The position numbers and the translations under genes are program-made. From Bradyrhizobium sp. CCGUVB4N (lineage in GTDB: Bacteria > Pseudomonadota > Alphaproteobacteria > Rhizobiales > Xanthobacteraceae): DNA of 64,000 nucleotides. The DNA lies in the NCBI RefSeq assembly GCF_024199945.1, contig NZ_JANADP010000001.1, forward strand, positions 1,798,001-1,862,000, written 5' to 3'. Numbering within the stretch: position 1 is the first letter of the stretch; each line of letters opens with the position of its first letter. Positions 1 to 9,177 of this stretch are shown here, piece after piece. Under the pieces are notes generated by a model, which did not search any database, was not told the origin of the DNA, and worked only from the letters and a program-made list of their open reading frames with translations.

Positions 1-112
1 TCTATCCGACAACATCTGGTCGCACTACTGCCTCAAGATCCAGGAACTCATCCAGGAGCAACAAGCGCCGGCCGATCACCGCGACGACGAAGAGCAACCA
101 TACTCCTTCTGA
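1..112 (+). CDS. C-terminal end of the small third ORF of the IS21 element (partial)
   Basis: This is the last 36 codons of the small ORF that follows istB, ending in TGA at 110-112. It is identical to the 3' end of the complete gene at 45582-45803. Function is unknown; it is an accessory gene of this IS21 subgroup. It is partial only because the window starts inside it. Confidence 0.85.
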   Translation, partial: LSDNIWSHYCLKIQELIQEQQAPADHRDDEEQPYSF

Positions 113-137
113 AACACACACCACTGCGACACTCGGC

Positions 138-162
138 GGCGGCCCTTGCGGGCCGCCTTTTT
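138..162 (+). terminator. Rho-independent terminator of the IS21 operon (copy 1)
   Basis: An 8-bp GC stem GGCGGCCC / GGGCCGCC closes a TTGC loop and is followed directly by TTTTT. It lies 25 bp after the third ORF and is repeated exactly at 45829-45853. Confidence 0.85.
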
Positions 163-229
163 AGTTCCCTCACCATCCTACTGCCCATTCTTGTCGTCAT
201 TTTTGTGCGGTTTTAGAAAGTCACCAACA

Positions 230-653
230 CCAGGGGCAAGCCGGATGGGCACAAGCAGCACCGCGTTCTGGCGCATTCCGAGCGTGAGGCTCGGGTCACG
301 CCGCGACATCGGGTGCATCGACGCCCACCGCCCTCCACCTCGAACTGGAAGGCGCATCGATAGGCTGAATGCATTCAGACGGCAGTTCGGCGCCAATGGC
401 GAGCTGATTTGCGCCGTGCTTGAGGGCAACGTCTTCCATTGCCGCCGAATTCGCATGGGCCGCCGCACCGGCTCAACAACGGACGCGACGCCGCTTTTCC
501 GGTGCGCCGCGATAGTAAGGCGTCAGACGTCGATTGCTGTCATCCCCCACAACCGGCAGCGATCGAACGGCCAATGAGTTGGGGCGCCCAACAGACGCGG
601 ACGCAGACTCCAGGCTGTATTTGCTCATTGAAAGCCGTTTCAGGAAGGAAACC
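230..653. other. Gene-free stretch right of the IS21 end
   Basis: Short overlapping frames exist on both strands, but none resembles a known protein or has a convincing start. It is probably decayed sequence beside the IS insertion point. Nothing specific can be supported. Confidence 0.4.
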
Positions 654-1097
654 ATGACAGAGCACTGCTTCTGGCGCTTCTCGCGCGCGTTGCATCGCGC
701 GATCAACGATCGTTGTCTGAACGGTTTGGATGACCTTATCCACGAAGACGTTGACCGGGCGCTCTATGGGCCGATCGACATGTTTCCGTTTCTTGGCACT
801 CGACATGGCAAACACGCTGTCCTTGACGTCATCCGCCATATTGCCGCCAATGTCCACATAAGGCGCTTTGATCGCGAAGCGACCATGTTGAGTGCCGATT
901 CGGCAGCCTCGATGCTTCGATATTCGCTAACGCCGCGGGACTGCGACAAGCCAATCGCGCTGCGTTTGGCGCAGTTCGCTCATTTCAAAGCCGGCCGGGT
1001 CATCTCTATGCGCGTGCTTGTCGATACATTCGATCTGGTCGAGCAGGCGCTCGTTCGACCAATCCATCTCCCGAAAATCATCAACAAGGGGCAATGA
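654..1097 (+). CDS. SnoaL-like / NTF2-fold small protein
   Basis: A 147-residue protein starting at the ATG preceded by AGGAAGG (643-649). The reading frame opens earlier, but that part looks non-coding. The order of features fits a cone-shaped NTF2/SnoaL fold: an N-terminal helical stretch (residues about 5-30), a GTRHGKHAVLDVI segment typical of the family near residues 48-60, and a C-terminal sheet with FKAGRVISMRVLVDTFD. Members act as small-ligand isomerases or hydrolases, or have no known activity, so the substrate cannot be named. It is convergent with the pabA/pabB pair. The fold call rests on sequence pattern only. Confidence 0.6.
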   Translation: MTEHCFWRFSRALHRAINDRCLNGLDDLIHEDVDRALYGPIDMFPFLGTRHGKHAVLDVIRHIAANVHIRRFDREATMLSADSAASMLRYSLTPRDCDKPIALRLAQFAHFKAGRVISMRVLVDTFDLVEQALVRPIHLPKIINKGQ

Positions 1098-1165
1098 CCA
1101 GAGGAAATGTGTCCGACATCGTTTCGCGCCTCGCGAGCGCGACCAACCGTCGGACGTGCGCGACC

Positions 1166-1762
1166 TTATCTCCTGTCCTGCGCCCCGAAATCGCGAGCCA
1201 GGCGCAAGAAATTGGCAAATAACTCCAGACCTTGTTGCGTAAGAATAGACTCTGGATGGAACTGAACGCCGTAGGTTGGTTGATAGCGGTGCGCGAGGGC
1301 CATGACCTCGCCCTCCTCGGAGCGAGCTGTCACCGTCACATCTGGTGCGCATGTGTCATTCAGCTCAATAACAAGAGAATGATAGCGCCCAACGGGAAGT
1401 GGAGAGGGGAGTTCGTGAAAGAGACTTCGTCCGTCGTGCGCTATCCTGGAGGAGCGGCCGTGCATAGGATGACGTGCACGCACCACTCGTCCGCCGAACA
1501 CGCTCCCAATACATTGGTGTCCCAGGCAGATGCCGAGAAGTGGGACGCGACCTGAAAGCTCACGGATCACGGCAGCAGATATGCCGGCTTCCGTTGGGGT
1601 GCGGGGACCCGGTGAAATTACGATGGCATGCGGCTTGAGACCCACAAGGTCGTTGATACTGATCGCGTCATTCCTCACTACCTCTGTTGCTTCGCCAAGC
1701 TTACGGAAATACCGCGCGATGTTGAAAACGAAGGAGTCGTAGTTATCGATGATGGCAATCAA
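1166..1762 (-). CDS. pabA: Glutamine amidotransferase subunit of aminodeoxychorismate/anthranilate synthase
   Basis: A 198-residue class I glutamine amidotransferase. It opens with the typical IIDNYDSFVFN, has the oxyanion segment ISPGPRTP, the nucleophile in GICLGHQCIG and the His-Glu pair in VQFHPES near the C-terminus, so the catalytic triad is complete. It hydrolyses glutamine and passes ammonia to the chorismate-binding partner. Its start overlaps the end of the adjacent pabB in an ATGA-type junction, implying translational coupling. PabA and TrpG cannot be separated by sequence alone; the PabB-type partner favours PabA. Because pabB is broken, this subunit may have no local partner. Confidence 0.85.
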   Translation of the reverse strand: MIAIIDNYDSFVFNIARYFRKLGEATEVVRNDAISINDLVGLKPHAIVISPGPRTPTEAGISAAVIRELSGRVPLLGICLGHQCIGSVFGGRVVRARHPMHGRSSRIAHDGRSLFHELPSPLPVGRYHSLVIELNDTCAPDVTVTARSEEGEVMALAHRYQPTYGVQFHPESILTQQGLELFANFLRLARDFGAQDRR

Positions 1763-3031
1763 GACGCACCGGGTGTTTCCGCGCCAAATGCCTCGAAGAT
1801 GCGCTGCGCCTTGGCGAGCGTCTCTTCGTATTCGGCTTGCGGATCCGACATCGCTGTAATTCCACTACCTGCATGAAAGACAGCAAGGTTGTCGTTCATG
1901 GTGACAGTCCGAATCGCAACATTCGTGTCCATGTGCCCATCGAAACCGATGAAGCCTATTGCGCCACAATAAACGTTTCGGGCCACTCGCTCGACTTCGG
2001 TGATGATTTCCATCGATCGCACCTTTGGCGCCCCTGTAATGGAGCCCCCGGGAAAACAGGCTCGGATCAGAGAAACGGCATCATGGTCTTGAGCAAGTTC
2101 TCCACTGACGATCGAAACGAGGTGGTGCAGTGACGCATAGGATTCAAGCCCGCAGAGTGTCGTAACTTCAACCGAATGCGGCGTACAGACTCGTGATAGG
2201 TCATTTCGCAGGAGGTCGACGATCATTGTGTTCTCGGCACGGTCCTTCTCGGACGCGACGAGGAGTTCAGCGCGGCGCTTATCCTCCTTGACGTCCGCAG
2301 AACGCGTGATCGTGCCCTTGATGGGCCGCGTTTCGACTTGTCGACCATCTAGCTTGAGGAACCGCTCCGGCGAGCTCGATGCAATTGTGAGTTGGCCATA
2401 GCGTAACAGCGCTGCAAAGGGCGCCGGGTTCAATGCTCTTAATCGGCAATAAAAGGCAAGCGGATCGAACGAGGTCGCGAGCTTGGTGTTGAAGCTTTGC
2501 GCGATGTTTGCTTGGAAGATGTCGCCAGCCAGAATCAAATCAATAACACGCTCTACCGCCGCAACGTAGCTGTCTCGGCTGAAGTTCGAACACCATGCGC
2601 CGGCTATGCCAACCGAGTGACCCGGGGCGGGAATTGGCTGGGCAAGAAGAGCTGCAAATTCTTCGGCTCGCTGGCGCGCACGCGCGCTTCGATCTGCGCA
2701 AGTCTGCTCAGGCCAGCCGGTCGAAACAATCCAGCACCTGCCTTGTTCGTGGTCGAAGCTTACCACCACATCATAGAAGTGAAGGATAGATTCGGGAAAA
2801 CCTAGACCAAGACTTGCCGGCTTCCGCAAAACTTCCAACGTTCTGTTCAAGTCATAGGCAAGAAAGCCGGCCACGCCTCCTGAACGTCTTGAACGGGTCG
2901 CAAGTCAGATATGAATAACGGCCAAGAAAGGTGTGTTGTGCTGCGCTGTCGAGAAACGTTAGGTGAGGGCGGCGCGAGAGTGATCGCATCGCCGTGACGG
3001 GTTCGATCCATCGCAGTTCATGTACGTGCAT
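1759..3031 (-). pseudogene. pabB: Aminodeoxychorismate synthase component I, internally deleted and frameshifted
   Basis: The C-terminal 371 codons carry the complete chorismate-binding core, with NIAQSFN, SSSPERFL, TRPIKGT, RAENTMIVDLLRNDL and PGGSITGAPK. The frame runs upstream into a TGA at 2905-2907. In another frame, from an ATG at 3031, the expected PabB N-terminus is readable, with LRWIEPV, FLDSAAQH and GRYSYLTCDPF. The two frames meet around 2890-2905, and about 40-45 residues that normally separate DPF from the GGVAGFLAYDL segment are missing. So there is an internal deletion with a change of frame. The enzyme would make aminodeoxychorismate for folate. The core could be translated alone from the GTG at 2874, but it would lack the N-terminal part of the fold. 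Confidence 0.85.
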
Positions 3032-3057
3032 TCATCGTCAACCAAGCGCGGCCGAGG

Positions 3058-3375
3058 CTATGAGATGCATTCCGGAAGCAGTGCCGCTGTCGATATGTCG
3101 TAGTCGGCAGCGAATCGTAGCTCCCGGAGCGGGCGTACCCGTCCGATCGATTCTTGATATAGATCGTGAGCTTTGTAGGCCGCGAGCGCGCTCTCATCGT
3201 CGAATTCACCATAGACGATGACGTCAATGTCATTGCCAAGCTGGTCGGCCTGCTGGTTCCGCGCGACCTCAAGCCGCCGTGCGTGCGGAATTCCAGCAAG
3301 AACCGATAGGCCTTCGATGACCTGGTTGATCTTGGCTTTATCCTTGGCGGTAAACAGGACGATGTGACGAATCAT
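3058..3375 (-). CDS. Dabb (stress-responsive A/B barrel) domain protein
   Basis: A 105-residue protein starting at MIRHIVLFTAKD, the standard opening of the dimeric alpha/beta-barrel Dabb family. The longer upstream reading frame is ignored because family members begin here. The pattern HxVLF, then GIPHARRLEVARN, DIDVIVYGEFDD and AYKAHDLY follows the ferredoxin-like fold of the family. Known members include small cyclases, putative monooxygenases and stress proteins, so the reaction cannot be stated. It lies just upstream of pabB on the same strand (27 bp from the reconstructed pabB start), so cotranscription is plausible. Confidence 0.8.
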   Translation of the reverse strand: MIRHIVLFTAKDKAKINQVIEGLSVLAGIPHARRLEVARNQQADQLGNDIDVIVYGEFDDESALAAYKAHDLYQESIGRVRPLRELRFAADYDISTAALLPECIS

Positions 3376-3794
3376 GGATGGTCCTACAGGTCGCAAGTGA
3401 GCTCGACAATTGTTCTGAGATCGGGACGGCCGCAATGGTGGCGCGGTCTCACCGCCAGGAGAGCTCGGATCGTTTTCCAGATAGCGTTGAAGCCAATGTC
3501 GCGTCCTTCGGAGCACGCGACATGGCACCGAGATTACATCTAGACGCTTGCCTCGAACCGTAAACTCTAAGATGTGCTCAAATCTTGCAGGAATTATCCG
3601 ATATCTGACAAATTTTCGCTGTCTTCGTGCGTCTATCCATATCTACATTTTGCCAACGAGCTCCTGCCGGGCGCCGGGGGAATGACTGCAGGCTGCTCGG
3701 ATCACTTCCCCACATCATCTGCTTGAGCATCTCAACCAGCGTCGGCCGGCGTTCAGTTCGTGTGATCGGGTCGGCGGATTTGGAAGCAAGTCTC
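3376..3794. other. Divergent intergenic region between the Dabb gene and bioB
   Basis: About 420 bp between the leftward Dabb/pab genes and the rightward bio operon must hold both promoters. No clear operator, riboswitch or BirA-type box was recognised. An open frame runs into bioB from 3627 but lacks family similarity before 3795. Confidence 0.5.
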
Positions 3795-4771
3795 ATGGAA
3801 GTATACCGGAACGACAGCATCTGGGCGCCGGTTCGGTCAGACTGGGCGCGCACGGAGGTCGAAGCGCTTTATGGTCTTCCTTTCACTGACCTAATGTTCC
3901 AGGCGCAAAGTGTTCATCGCACCAACTTCGATCCAAACCGTATCGAGACCGCGAGCCTGCTCAGTGTAAAGACTGGCGGCTGTCCCGAAGACTGCGGTTA
4001 CTGCTCGCAGAGCGCTCACTACAACAGCGGCGTGAAAGCGACCCGTCTGTTGGACTGCGACGACGTGATCGCCACCGCGCGTCGCGCCAAGGACGCTGGC
4101 GCCACTCGCTTTTGCATGGCGGCGGCCTGGCGCAGCCCGAAAGACCGCGATCTCGACCGCATCTGCGATATGATCAGCGGGGTTAAGAGCCTTGGCATGG
4201 AGAGCTGCGTGACACTCGGCATGCTGACGCCAGACCAGGCTGTTCGGCTTGCCGAGGCCGGCCTGGACTTCTACAATCACAACGTCGACACCTCTCCCGA
4301 ATATTACGGCAAAATCATCACCACCCGCACATTGCAAGAGCGCATCGACACGCTCGGAATGGTGCGCGACGCAGGCATCAGAGTCTGCTGCGGCGGGATT
4401 ATCGGCATGGGCGAGACCGTTGAGGATCGGCTCGGCCTGCTCCTGCTGCTCGCTAATCCCAGCCATCCTGAAAGCGTGCCGATCAATCTGTGGAGCGAGG
4501 TTAAGGGGTGCCGGTCAATGACGCCGCGGAGCGCCCCGATCCGATCGCGCTGGCGCGCTTCGTCGCAACGGCGCGGATCATGATGCCCAAGAGTGTGGTG
4601 CGGTTGTCCGCCGGACGCCAGTATATGACCGATGAATTGCAGGCGCTGTGCTTTTTGGCGGGCGCGAATTCTATCTTCATCGGTGATGTGCTGCTCACCA
4701 CAAATAATCCGCGGCGAGACCGCGACGCGGACCTGCTCAACCGGCTCGGCATGACATCCGGACTTGCGTAA
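3795..4771 (+). pseudogene. bioB: Biotin synthase with a single-base frameshift
   Basis: BioB is the radical SAM enzyme that inserts sulfur into dethiobiotin. The start at 3795 gives the family N-terminus. The SAM-cluster motif [13 protein letters not shown] is intact, as are [12 protein letters not shown] and [12 protein letters not shown]. After NLWSEVKG the frame breaks at a GGGG run (4505-4508). Adding one G restores [12 protein letters not shown] and the rest of the protein, including [13 protein letters not shown] and FIGDVLLTT, to the stop at 4771. Restored length would be 325 residues, normal for BioB. The frame-broken product keeps the radical SAM core but loses the last ~85 residues, including the conserved Arg that helps bind the 2Fe-2S cluster. 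It heads bioB-panD-bioF-bioD-bioA. A sequencing error in the G run is the alternative. Confidence 0.92.
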
Positions 4772-4819
4772 GTGAGGCGGCGCGCGAGCAGATATCGCAA
4801 CCTGGATCTTGGGTGAGAA

Positions 4820-5239
4820 ATGCTGATTAGTTTGATGAAGGGCAAGATCAATTGCGCGTCGGTAACTGAGGTCGATCTTCACCATGAAGGCTCGATTTCG
4901 ATCGACCACGCGCAGCTAGATGCGGCGGGAATCCTGGCCAATGAGCGTGTCGAGATCTACAACACCGAAACCGGAGCGGGCGGTATCGCATATGTTGTCG
5001 AAGCACCTCGTGGATCGGGCATCATAGATCTGAACGGCGCGGTTGCGCCATTCGCCATGCCGGGAGACAAAATTGCTATCGTCGCATATGCCTCATTTGA
5101 CGAGGTCGAAGCTAGAAGCTTCAGACCGCGCGTTGTCTCCGTTGGCAGAGAGAATCGCATCCTCACACATGGTGAAATCCGGGGCGACGAAAGCGGAGGG
5201 TCCGACGGCCAATGGGATCTGTGCGCACTTGGTGGATAG
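4820..5239 (+). CDS. panD: Aspartate 1-decarboxylase
   Basis: A 139-residue PanD, which makes beta-alanine from aspartate for pantothenate. The self-processing site Gly24-Ser25 lies in the expected HHEGSISID context; the Ser becomes the pyruvoyl cofactor. Other family features are [17 protein letters not shown] and the [10 protein letters not shown] strand. The start at 4820 matches the usual short N-terminus. It sits 48 bp after bioB and 15 bp before bioF, in the middle of a biotin operon. With panB and panC a few kb away, the window carries three enzymes of the pantothenate branch. The C-terminal tail is slightly longer than in the E. coli enzyme. The gene looks intact. Confidence 0.93.
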   Translation: MLISLMKGKINCASVTEVDLHHEGSISIDHAQLDAAGILANERVEIYNTETGAGGIAYVVEAPRGSGIIDLNGAVAPFAMPGDKIAIVAYASFDEVEARSFRPRVVSVGRENRILTHGEIRGDESGGSDGQWDLCALGG

Positions 5240-5254
5240 CCGGCGAGTGACAGC

Positions 5255-6406
5255 ATGAGCCTCGGCGCAACTAAACTCGGCGACTATGCCGCAGACTTGA
5301 ATGCCCTGAAAGACGACAACCGACTGCGTGGTCTCCAGTCGCGCACCGGGGTTGATTTTTCGTCCAACGATTATCTGGCGCTGGCGAACGCGCCGCGTAT
5401 GAAGATGGCTGTCTCTGCCGCGCTCGATGCCGGAACGCCTGTCGGGGCAGGCGGTTCGCGGCTCCTACGGGGCAATTGCGAGGAGCACGAAGCTCTCGAA
5501 GCTGAGGCGGCCAGCTTCTTTCGCACAGAGACCGCCCTTTTCTTTGGTGGCGGGTATGTCGCGAATTTTTCGCTTTTGACAGCGTTGCCACGGCCAGGCG
5601 ATCTGTTGGTCCTCGATGCCCTGGTGCATGCAAGTATTCATGAAGGCGCACGAGCCGGTCGGGCCGAGTTTCGGATAAGTGCTCACAATGATGCCCTATC
5701 AATCGAAAGCACAATTCGTGACTGGAGAACCAAGGGCGGAACGGGTCGTGTCTGGATTGTCGTCGAAAGTCTCTACAGCATGGATGGCGATTTTGCGCCT
5801 CTGGCAGAACTGATTGAGATCGCTGATCGTTACGATGCGTTTGTGATCGTAGATGAGGCTCACGCGACGGGCGTCTATGGCGAACAGGGTTGAGGACTCG
5901 CTGCGCAGTACGAATCGCGCGAAAATCTCCTGGTCGTCCATACCTGCGGCAAAGCGCTCGGCGCTGCAGGCGCACTTGTCACTGCCTCCGGCGTGCTGCG
6001 CGACTTCATGGTCAACCGTTGCCGGCCGTTTATCTTCGCAACTGCGCCTTCGCCGTTAATGGCTGTCGCTGTGCGGCAAGCGCTCTTCATCCTGCAGGAA
6101 GAGCCCGAACGTCAGGAGCGTCTGGCTAGCCTGGTTGCGTTCACACATCGAGAAATGGATCAGCGCGGCGGCCGAAGATCCTCAGATTCGCAAATCGTGC
6201 CGTACATCATTGGCGACAATATGCGTGCGATGCGTCTTGCCTCTGCTCTGCAGGCGCGCGGCTTTGATATCCGGGCGATCCGGCCGCCTAGCGTGCCGGC
6301 GGGCACAGCCGGTCTGCGAATTTCGCTGACCCTCAATGTTAGGGAGGAAGATGTGCGTGCAATGCTCGATGCGCTGTTCGAGGAGACGAAGGGATGGGCT
6401 CAATGA
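5255..6406 (+). pseudogene. bioF: 8-amino-7-oxononanoate synthase interrupted by an in-frame TGA
   Basis: BioF condenses a pimeloyl thioester with alanine in a PLP-dependent reaction. The first 212 codons show FSSNDYLALA, GAGGSRLLRGN, the FGGGYVANFS region and IVVESLYSMDGD, then IVDEAHATGVYGEQG followed by TGA at 5891-5893. The frame continues without shift as GLAAQYE, then VVHTCGKALGAAGAL with the PLP lysine, and on to the stop at 6404-6406, for 383 codons in all. A CGA-to-TGA transition fits, because Arg is usual at this position. The truncated product would lack the PLP lysine and be inactive unless the stop is read through. The end overlaps bioD. Confidence 0.92.
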
Positions 6407-7047
6407 GCCGGCGGATCGTGGTGACCGGGACAAATACCGGGGTTGGCAAAACGGTGTTCTCCGCGGGTCTTGCTCATCTCATTGGTGCAAATTATTGGAA
6501 ACCGATCCAGGCCGGTCTTGAAGGGCATACCGACGCCGAACTCGTCGCGACCCTGGGTGATCTCTCGGCCGACCGGATCTTGCCGGAGCTTTACCGTCTT
6601 CGCACACCTGCTTCCCCCCATCACTCCGCGGAGATCGACGGCATTCGTATCGACGTGGATGCGCTCGATCTTCCGGAAGCGGGTGAGCGGCCGCTCGTGA
6701 TAGAAGGCGCCGGCGGGCTCATGGTGCCGTTGAATTATGGCACGCTCTTCGTTGACATTTTCGAGCGATGGCGCGCTCCCGTCGTGCTGTGCGCGAGCAC
6801 GGCACTGGGTACCATCAATCACTCTCTACTCTCGATAGAGGCCCTGCGAAAGCGGCATATTCGAATTCTTGGCATTGCATTTATAGGCGACAGAAATTCC
6901 GAGAGCCAAAGCGCGATCTGCGAGATCGGGCGAGTACGTTTCCTGGGCCGATTGCCATGGATTGATCCCCTCACGCCACTGGCGCTGCAGACCGCGTTCA
7001 AAGACTCGTTTGTGGCTGAGGATTTCTTGAACCCACAATGCCTATAA
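6403..7047 (+). CDS. bioD: Dethiobiotin synthetase
   Basis: BioD closes the ureido ring of dethiobiotin using ATP and CO2. The ATG at 6403 overlaps the bioF stop as ATGA, so it is preferred over the ATG three codons upstream. The 214-residue protein begins with the P-loop GTNTGVGKT (residues 9-17), followed by YWKPIQAGLEG, the catalytic Lys region. It also has PHHSAEIDG and the IEGAGGLMVPLN segment that binds substrate. It is near normal family length with no internal break, and is the only intact biotin-specific gene here. Its stop overlaps the start of bioA. Confidence 0.92.
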   Translation: MSRRIVVTGTNTGVGKTVFSAGLAHLIGANYWKPIQAGLEGHTDAELVATLGDLSADRILPELYRLRTPASPHHSAEIDGIRIDVDALDLPEAGERPLVIEGAGGLMVPLNYGTLFVDIFERWRAPVVLCASTALGTINHSLLSIEALRKRHIRILGIAFIGDRNSESQSAICEIGRVRFLGRLPWIDPLTPLALQTAFKDSFVAEDFLNPQCL

Positions 7048-8299
7048 ACCATTCGCCGATCTGGCACCCGTTCACGCAACATGCGCTTCAAGATGAGATC
7101 ATAGAGATTGTTCGGGGTGACGGTGCTTATCTCTACACCGCCGATGGACGCCGCATCATAGATGCAATCTCATCTTGGTGGGTCGTCACGCACGGTCACT
7201 GCCACCCTCAGATTGTGCGCGCGATACAAGAGCAAGCAGCTAGACTTAACCAGATTATCTTTGCCGGTTATACCCACGATCCGGCCGAGGAGGTTGCGTC
7301 ATTGCTTTTGCAGCTCGCCCCCGTGGCCTCGACTACGTCTTCTTCTCCGACAGCGGAGCCACGAGCGTGGAAGTAGCCATAAAAATGGCTCTCGGCTATT
7401 GGCATAACATCGGCGTGCGTCGAAGGCGCATTGTCGTGATGCAACATTCCTACCACGGCGACACTATCGGTGCGATGTCGGTGGGAGCGCGAGGTGTGTT
7501 CAACGCGGCGTACGGTCCATTGTTGTTCGATGTCACCTCAATTCCATTCCCTGCGAAGGGTCGTGAGCAGGCAACGCTCGACGCGCTTGAGTCTGCATGT
7601 CGAGGCGAAAGTCCCGCGGCCTTCATTGTGGAGCCTTTGGTATTGGGGGCGGGTGGGATGCTCATGTACCCGGCCTGGGTGCTCGCGGAGATGAAGCGGA
7701 TCTGCGAGGCGTCAAACGTCCTGTTTATTGCCGACGAGGTCATGACAGGGTGGGGCCGTACCGGAACCCTTTTTGCGTGCGAGCATGCCAAGATCACGCC
7801 CGATATCGCCTGCTATTCAAAAGGCCTCACGGGCGGGGCGCTCCCGCTTGCGGTGACACTCTGCCGGGCAGACATTTTCGAGGCACACTATTCGCAAGAT
7901 CGCACGCGAACCTTTTTTCATTCCAGTTCGTATACGGCAAATCCAGTGGCATGCGCCGCGGCAAAGGCGAGCCTGAATCTCTGGAAAGATCGCGAAAGTC
8001 ATAAGCGACTGGCCTGCCTCGCCAGAATGCAGGAGCAGGCCGTTGAGCCATTCCGAGCCGATTCGAGGTTTGCAGATGTCCGCTGGACCGGCACCATCAC
8101 GGCACTCGAGCTGAAGACGGGTGATGCAGGCTATCTTGCAGGTATCGGGCCGAAACTTCAGGCCTTCTTCAAAGGAAGGAATCTACTGCTGCGCCCGCTC
8201 GGCAACACCATCTATGTGATGCCGCCGTATTGCGTTACGGCGGCCGACCTCGATGAAATCTATGGCGCAATCCGCGACGCTGCTCACAGCCTGACCTGA
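7038..8299 (+). pseudogene. bioA: Adenosylmethionine-8-amino-7-oxononanoate aminotransferase with a frameshift
   Basis: BioA transfers an amino group from SAM to KAPA. It opens with IWHPFTQH and holds ISSWWVVTHGHCHP, typical of the family. The frame breaks at a CCCCC run (7318-7322). One more C restores LAPRGLDYVFFSDSG and joins the downstream frame with HSYHGDTIGAMS, FIADEVMTGWGRTG and CYSKGLTGGALPL, which contains the PLP lysine, to the stop at 8299. Restored length would be 420 residues, normal. No bioZ or other gene follows closely. A base-call error in the C run is the alternative to true decay. Confidence 0.92.
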
Positions 8300-8702
8300 G
8301 CACGCGCCTCACGTGGAAAGATAACAGCGGCGCCGTCTAGCCGTTATCGCAGGGCGCATCGGCAGATTTCCGAGGAAGCCGAGAGGACGCCGCGCATCTG
8401 CTGCAGCAAGGCGTTGAAATGTCGTGCGACGTTGAAATTCGGCGAGCATTACTGCTGTTACGCAGTATTTTGCCGAAGAAGCCCAGTAAATTGCGCTAAT
8501 CAGGATCTCGATGTCCGATAAATTGAGAGAGACGCGGTGGAGGTCGCTTCACCTGCGAGGCGTAAATCAGCCTCAACCTCTGGCGTCTGTAAATATCGAG
8601 AAGACTTCGTATCGGTGGCGCCTCGCTTGTGTGCGAGCGCGCTGTTGCCGCGGAGAGAATGCGGGGGGGGGCTTATCAACCTTGTGCCGACAGGAGGCGA
8701 GA
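8300..8702. other. Spacer after bioA
   Basis: No gene or clear terminator recognised. A run of eight G bases lies near 8663-8670. Confidence 0.4.
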
Positions 8703-8888
8703 ATGCGCAATAACCTCCATGCTTTGCCCCATGTCTCAGTGGCCTGCTGTGCGATGTGCGGCCGAAAGTTCGGGTTGATCCGCTACTATTGCTGGCGCAC
8801 GGCTCTGTGCTCCAAGAGCTGTGTAAGCCGGTTCAAGCTTCGCCGGGAGGCCGACCAGAAATGGCTTCGCTGGTTACGAACGGCCTAG
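8703..8888 (+). CDS. Small cysteine-rich protein with a putative zinc site
   Basis: A 61-residue protein whose ATG follows a strong CAGGAGG ribosome site (8690-8696). It carries two cysteine pairs, CAMC near residue 14 and CSKSC near residue 34, separated by an aromatic RYYCWR segment, then a basic C-terminus with FKLRREADQKW. This suggests one zinc ribbon or finger. No function is known to me. A longer frame opens at 8511, but the ribosome site argues for the shorter product. Confidence 0.55.
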   Translation: MRNNLHALPHVSVACCAMCGRKFGLIRYYCWRTALCSKSCVSRFKLRREADQKWLRWLRTA

Positions 8889-8979
8889 GCTTTGCGGTCT
8901 CAGTCACCAGGCCTGCGGTGACCGCACCGGGAGTGGACCTCATCCCTGGCGTGTAGCCCCAAGACACAGGAAAATTTGC

Positions 8980-9177
8980 ATGGAAGTATCAGAGAGGACG
9001 GCAACAATCGTCGATTTTGCTGCCTACAGGATGAAGAAGCGCGCGCGGGTTGACCTGTCGCGCGGCGAAGTGCGCGCAGCCCATGGTGCGGTCCTGCCCC
9101 TTGTGTTGTTTTCTCTCTTCCTGGCCTGGGTCCCGTTCGCTTACATGGGCTGGCCCGGAGCGGGCCACGACCCATGA
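8980..9177 (+). CDS. Small single-pass membrane protein
   Basis: A 65-residue ORF. After a polar N-terminus ending in a basic MKKRARVDLSRGE stretch there is one hydrophobic segment of about 20 residues (VLPLVLFSLFLAWVPFAYM). The positive-inside rule puts the N-terminus in the cytoplasm. Family and function are not recognised. The start is preceded by an A-rich stretch with only a weak ribosome site. Confidence 0.45.
   Translation: MEVSERTATIVDFAAYRMKKRARVDLSRGEVRAAHGAVLPLVLFSLFLAWVPFAYMGWPGAGHDP

Larger units (their letters stand above)
1..229 (+). mobile_element. Right end of an IS21-family element (copy 1, truncated by window edge)
   Basis: Bases 1-229 are identical to 45692-45920, the right end of the complete IS21-type element further along, in the same orientation. 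The identity stops at the sequence TCACCAACA, which is the terminal repeat in the full copy, so the element ends at 229. The rest of this copy lies left of the window. Confidence 0.93.

Noticed and set aside
3523..3538. Possible sigma-54 promoter upstream of bioB (TGGCAC, 5 bp, TTACA)
   Set aside because: The -12 part lacks the GC that is nearly invariant in such promoters, and no NifA-type TGT-N10-ACA site was found upstream.
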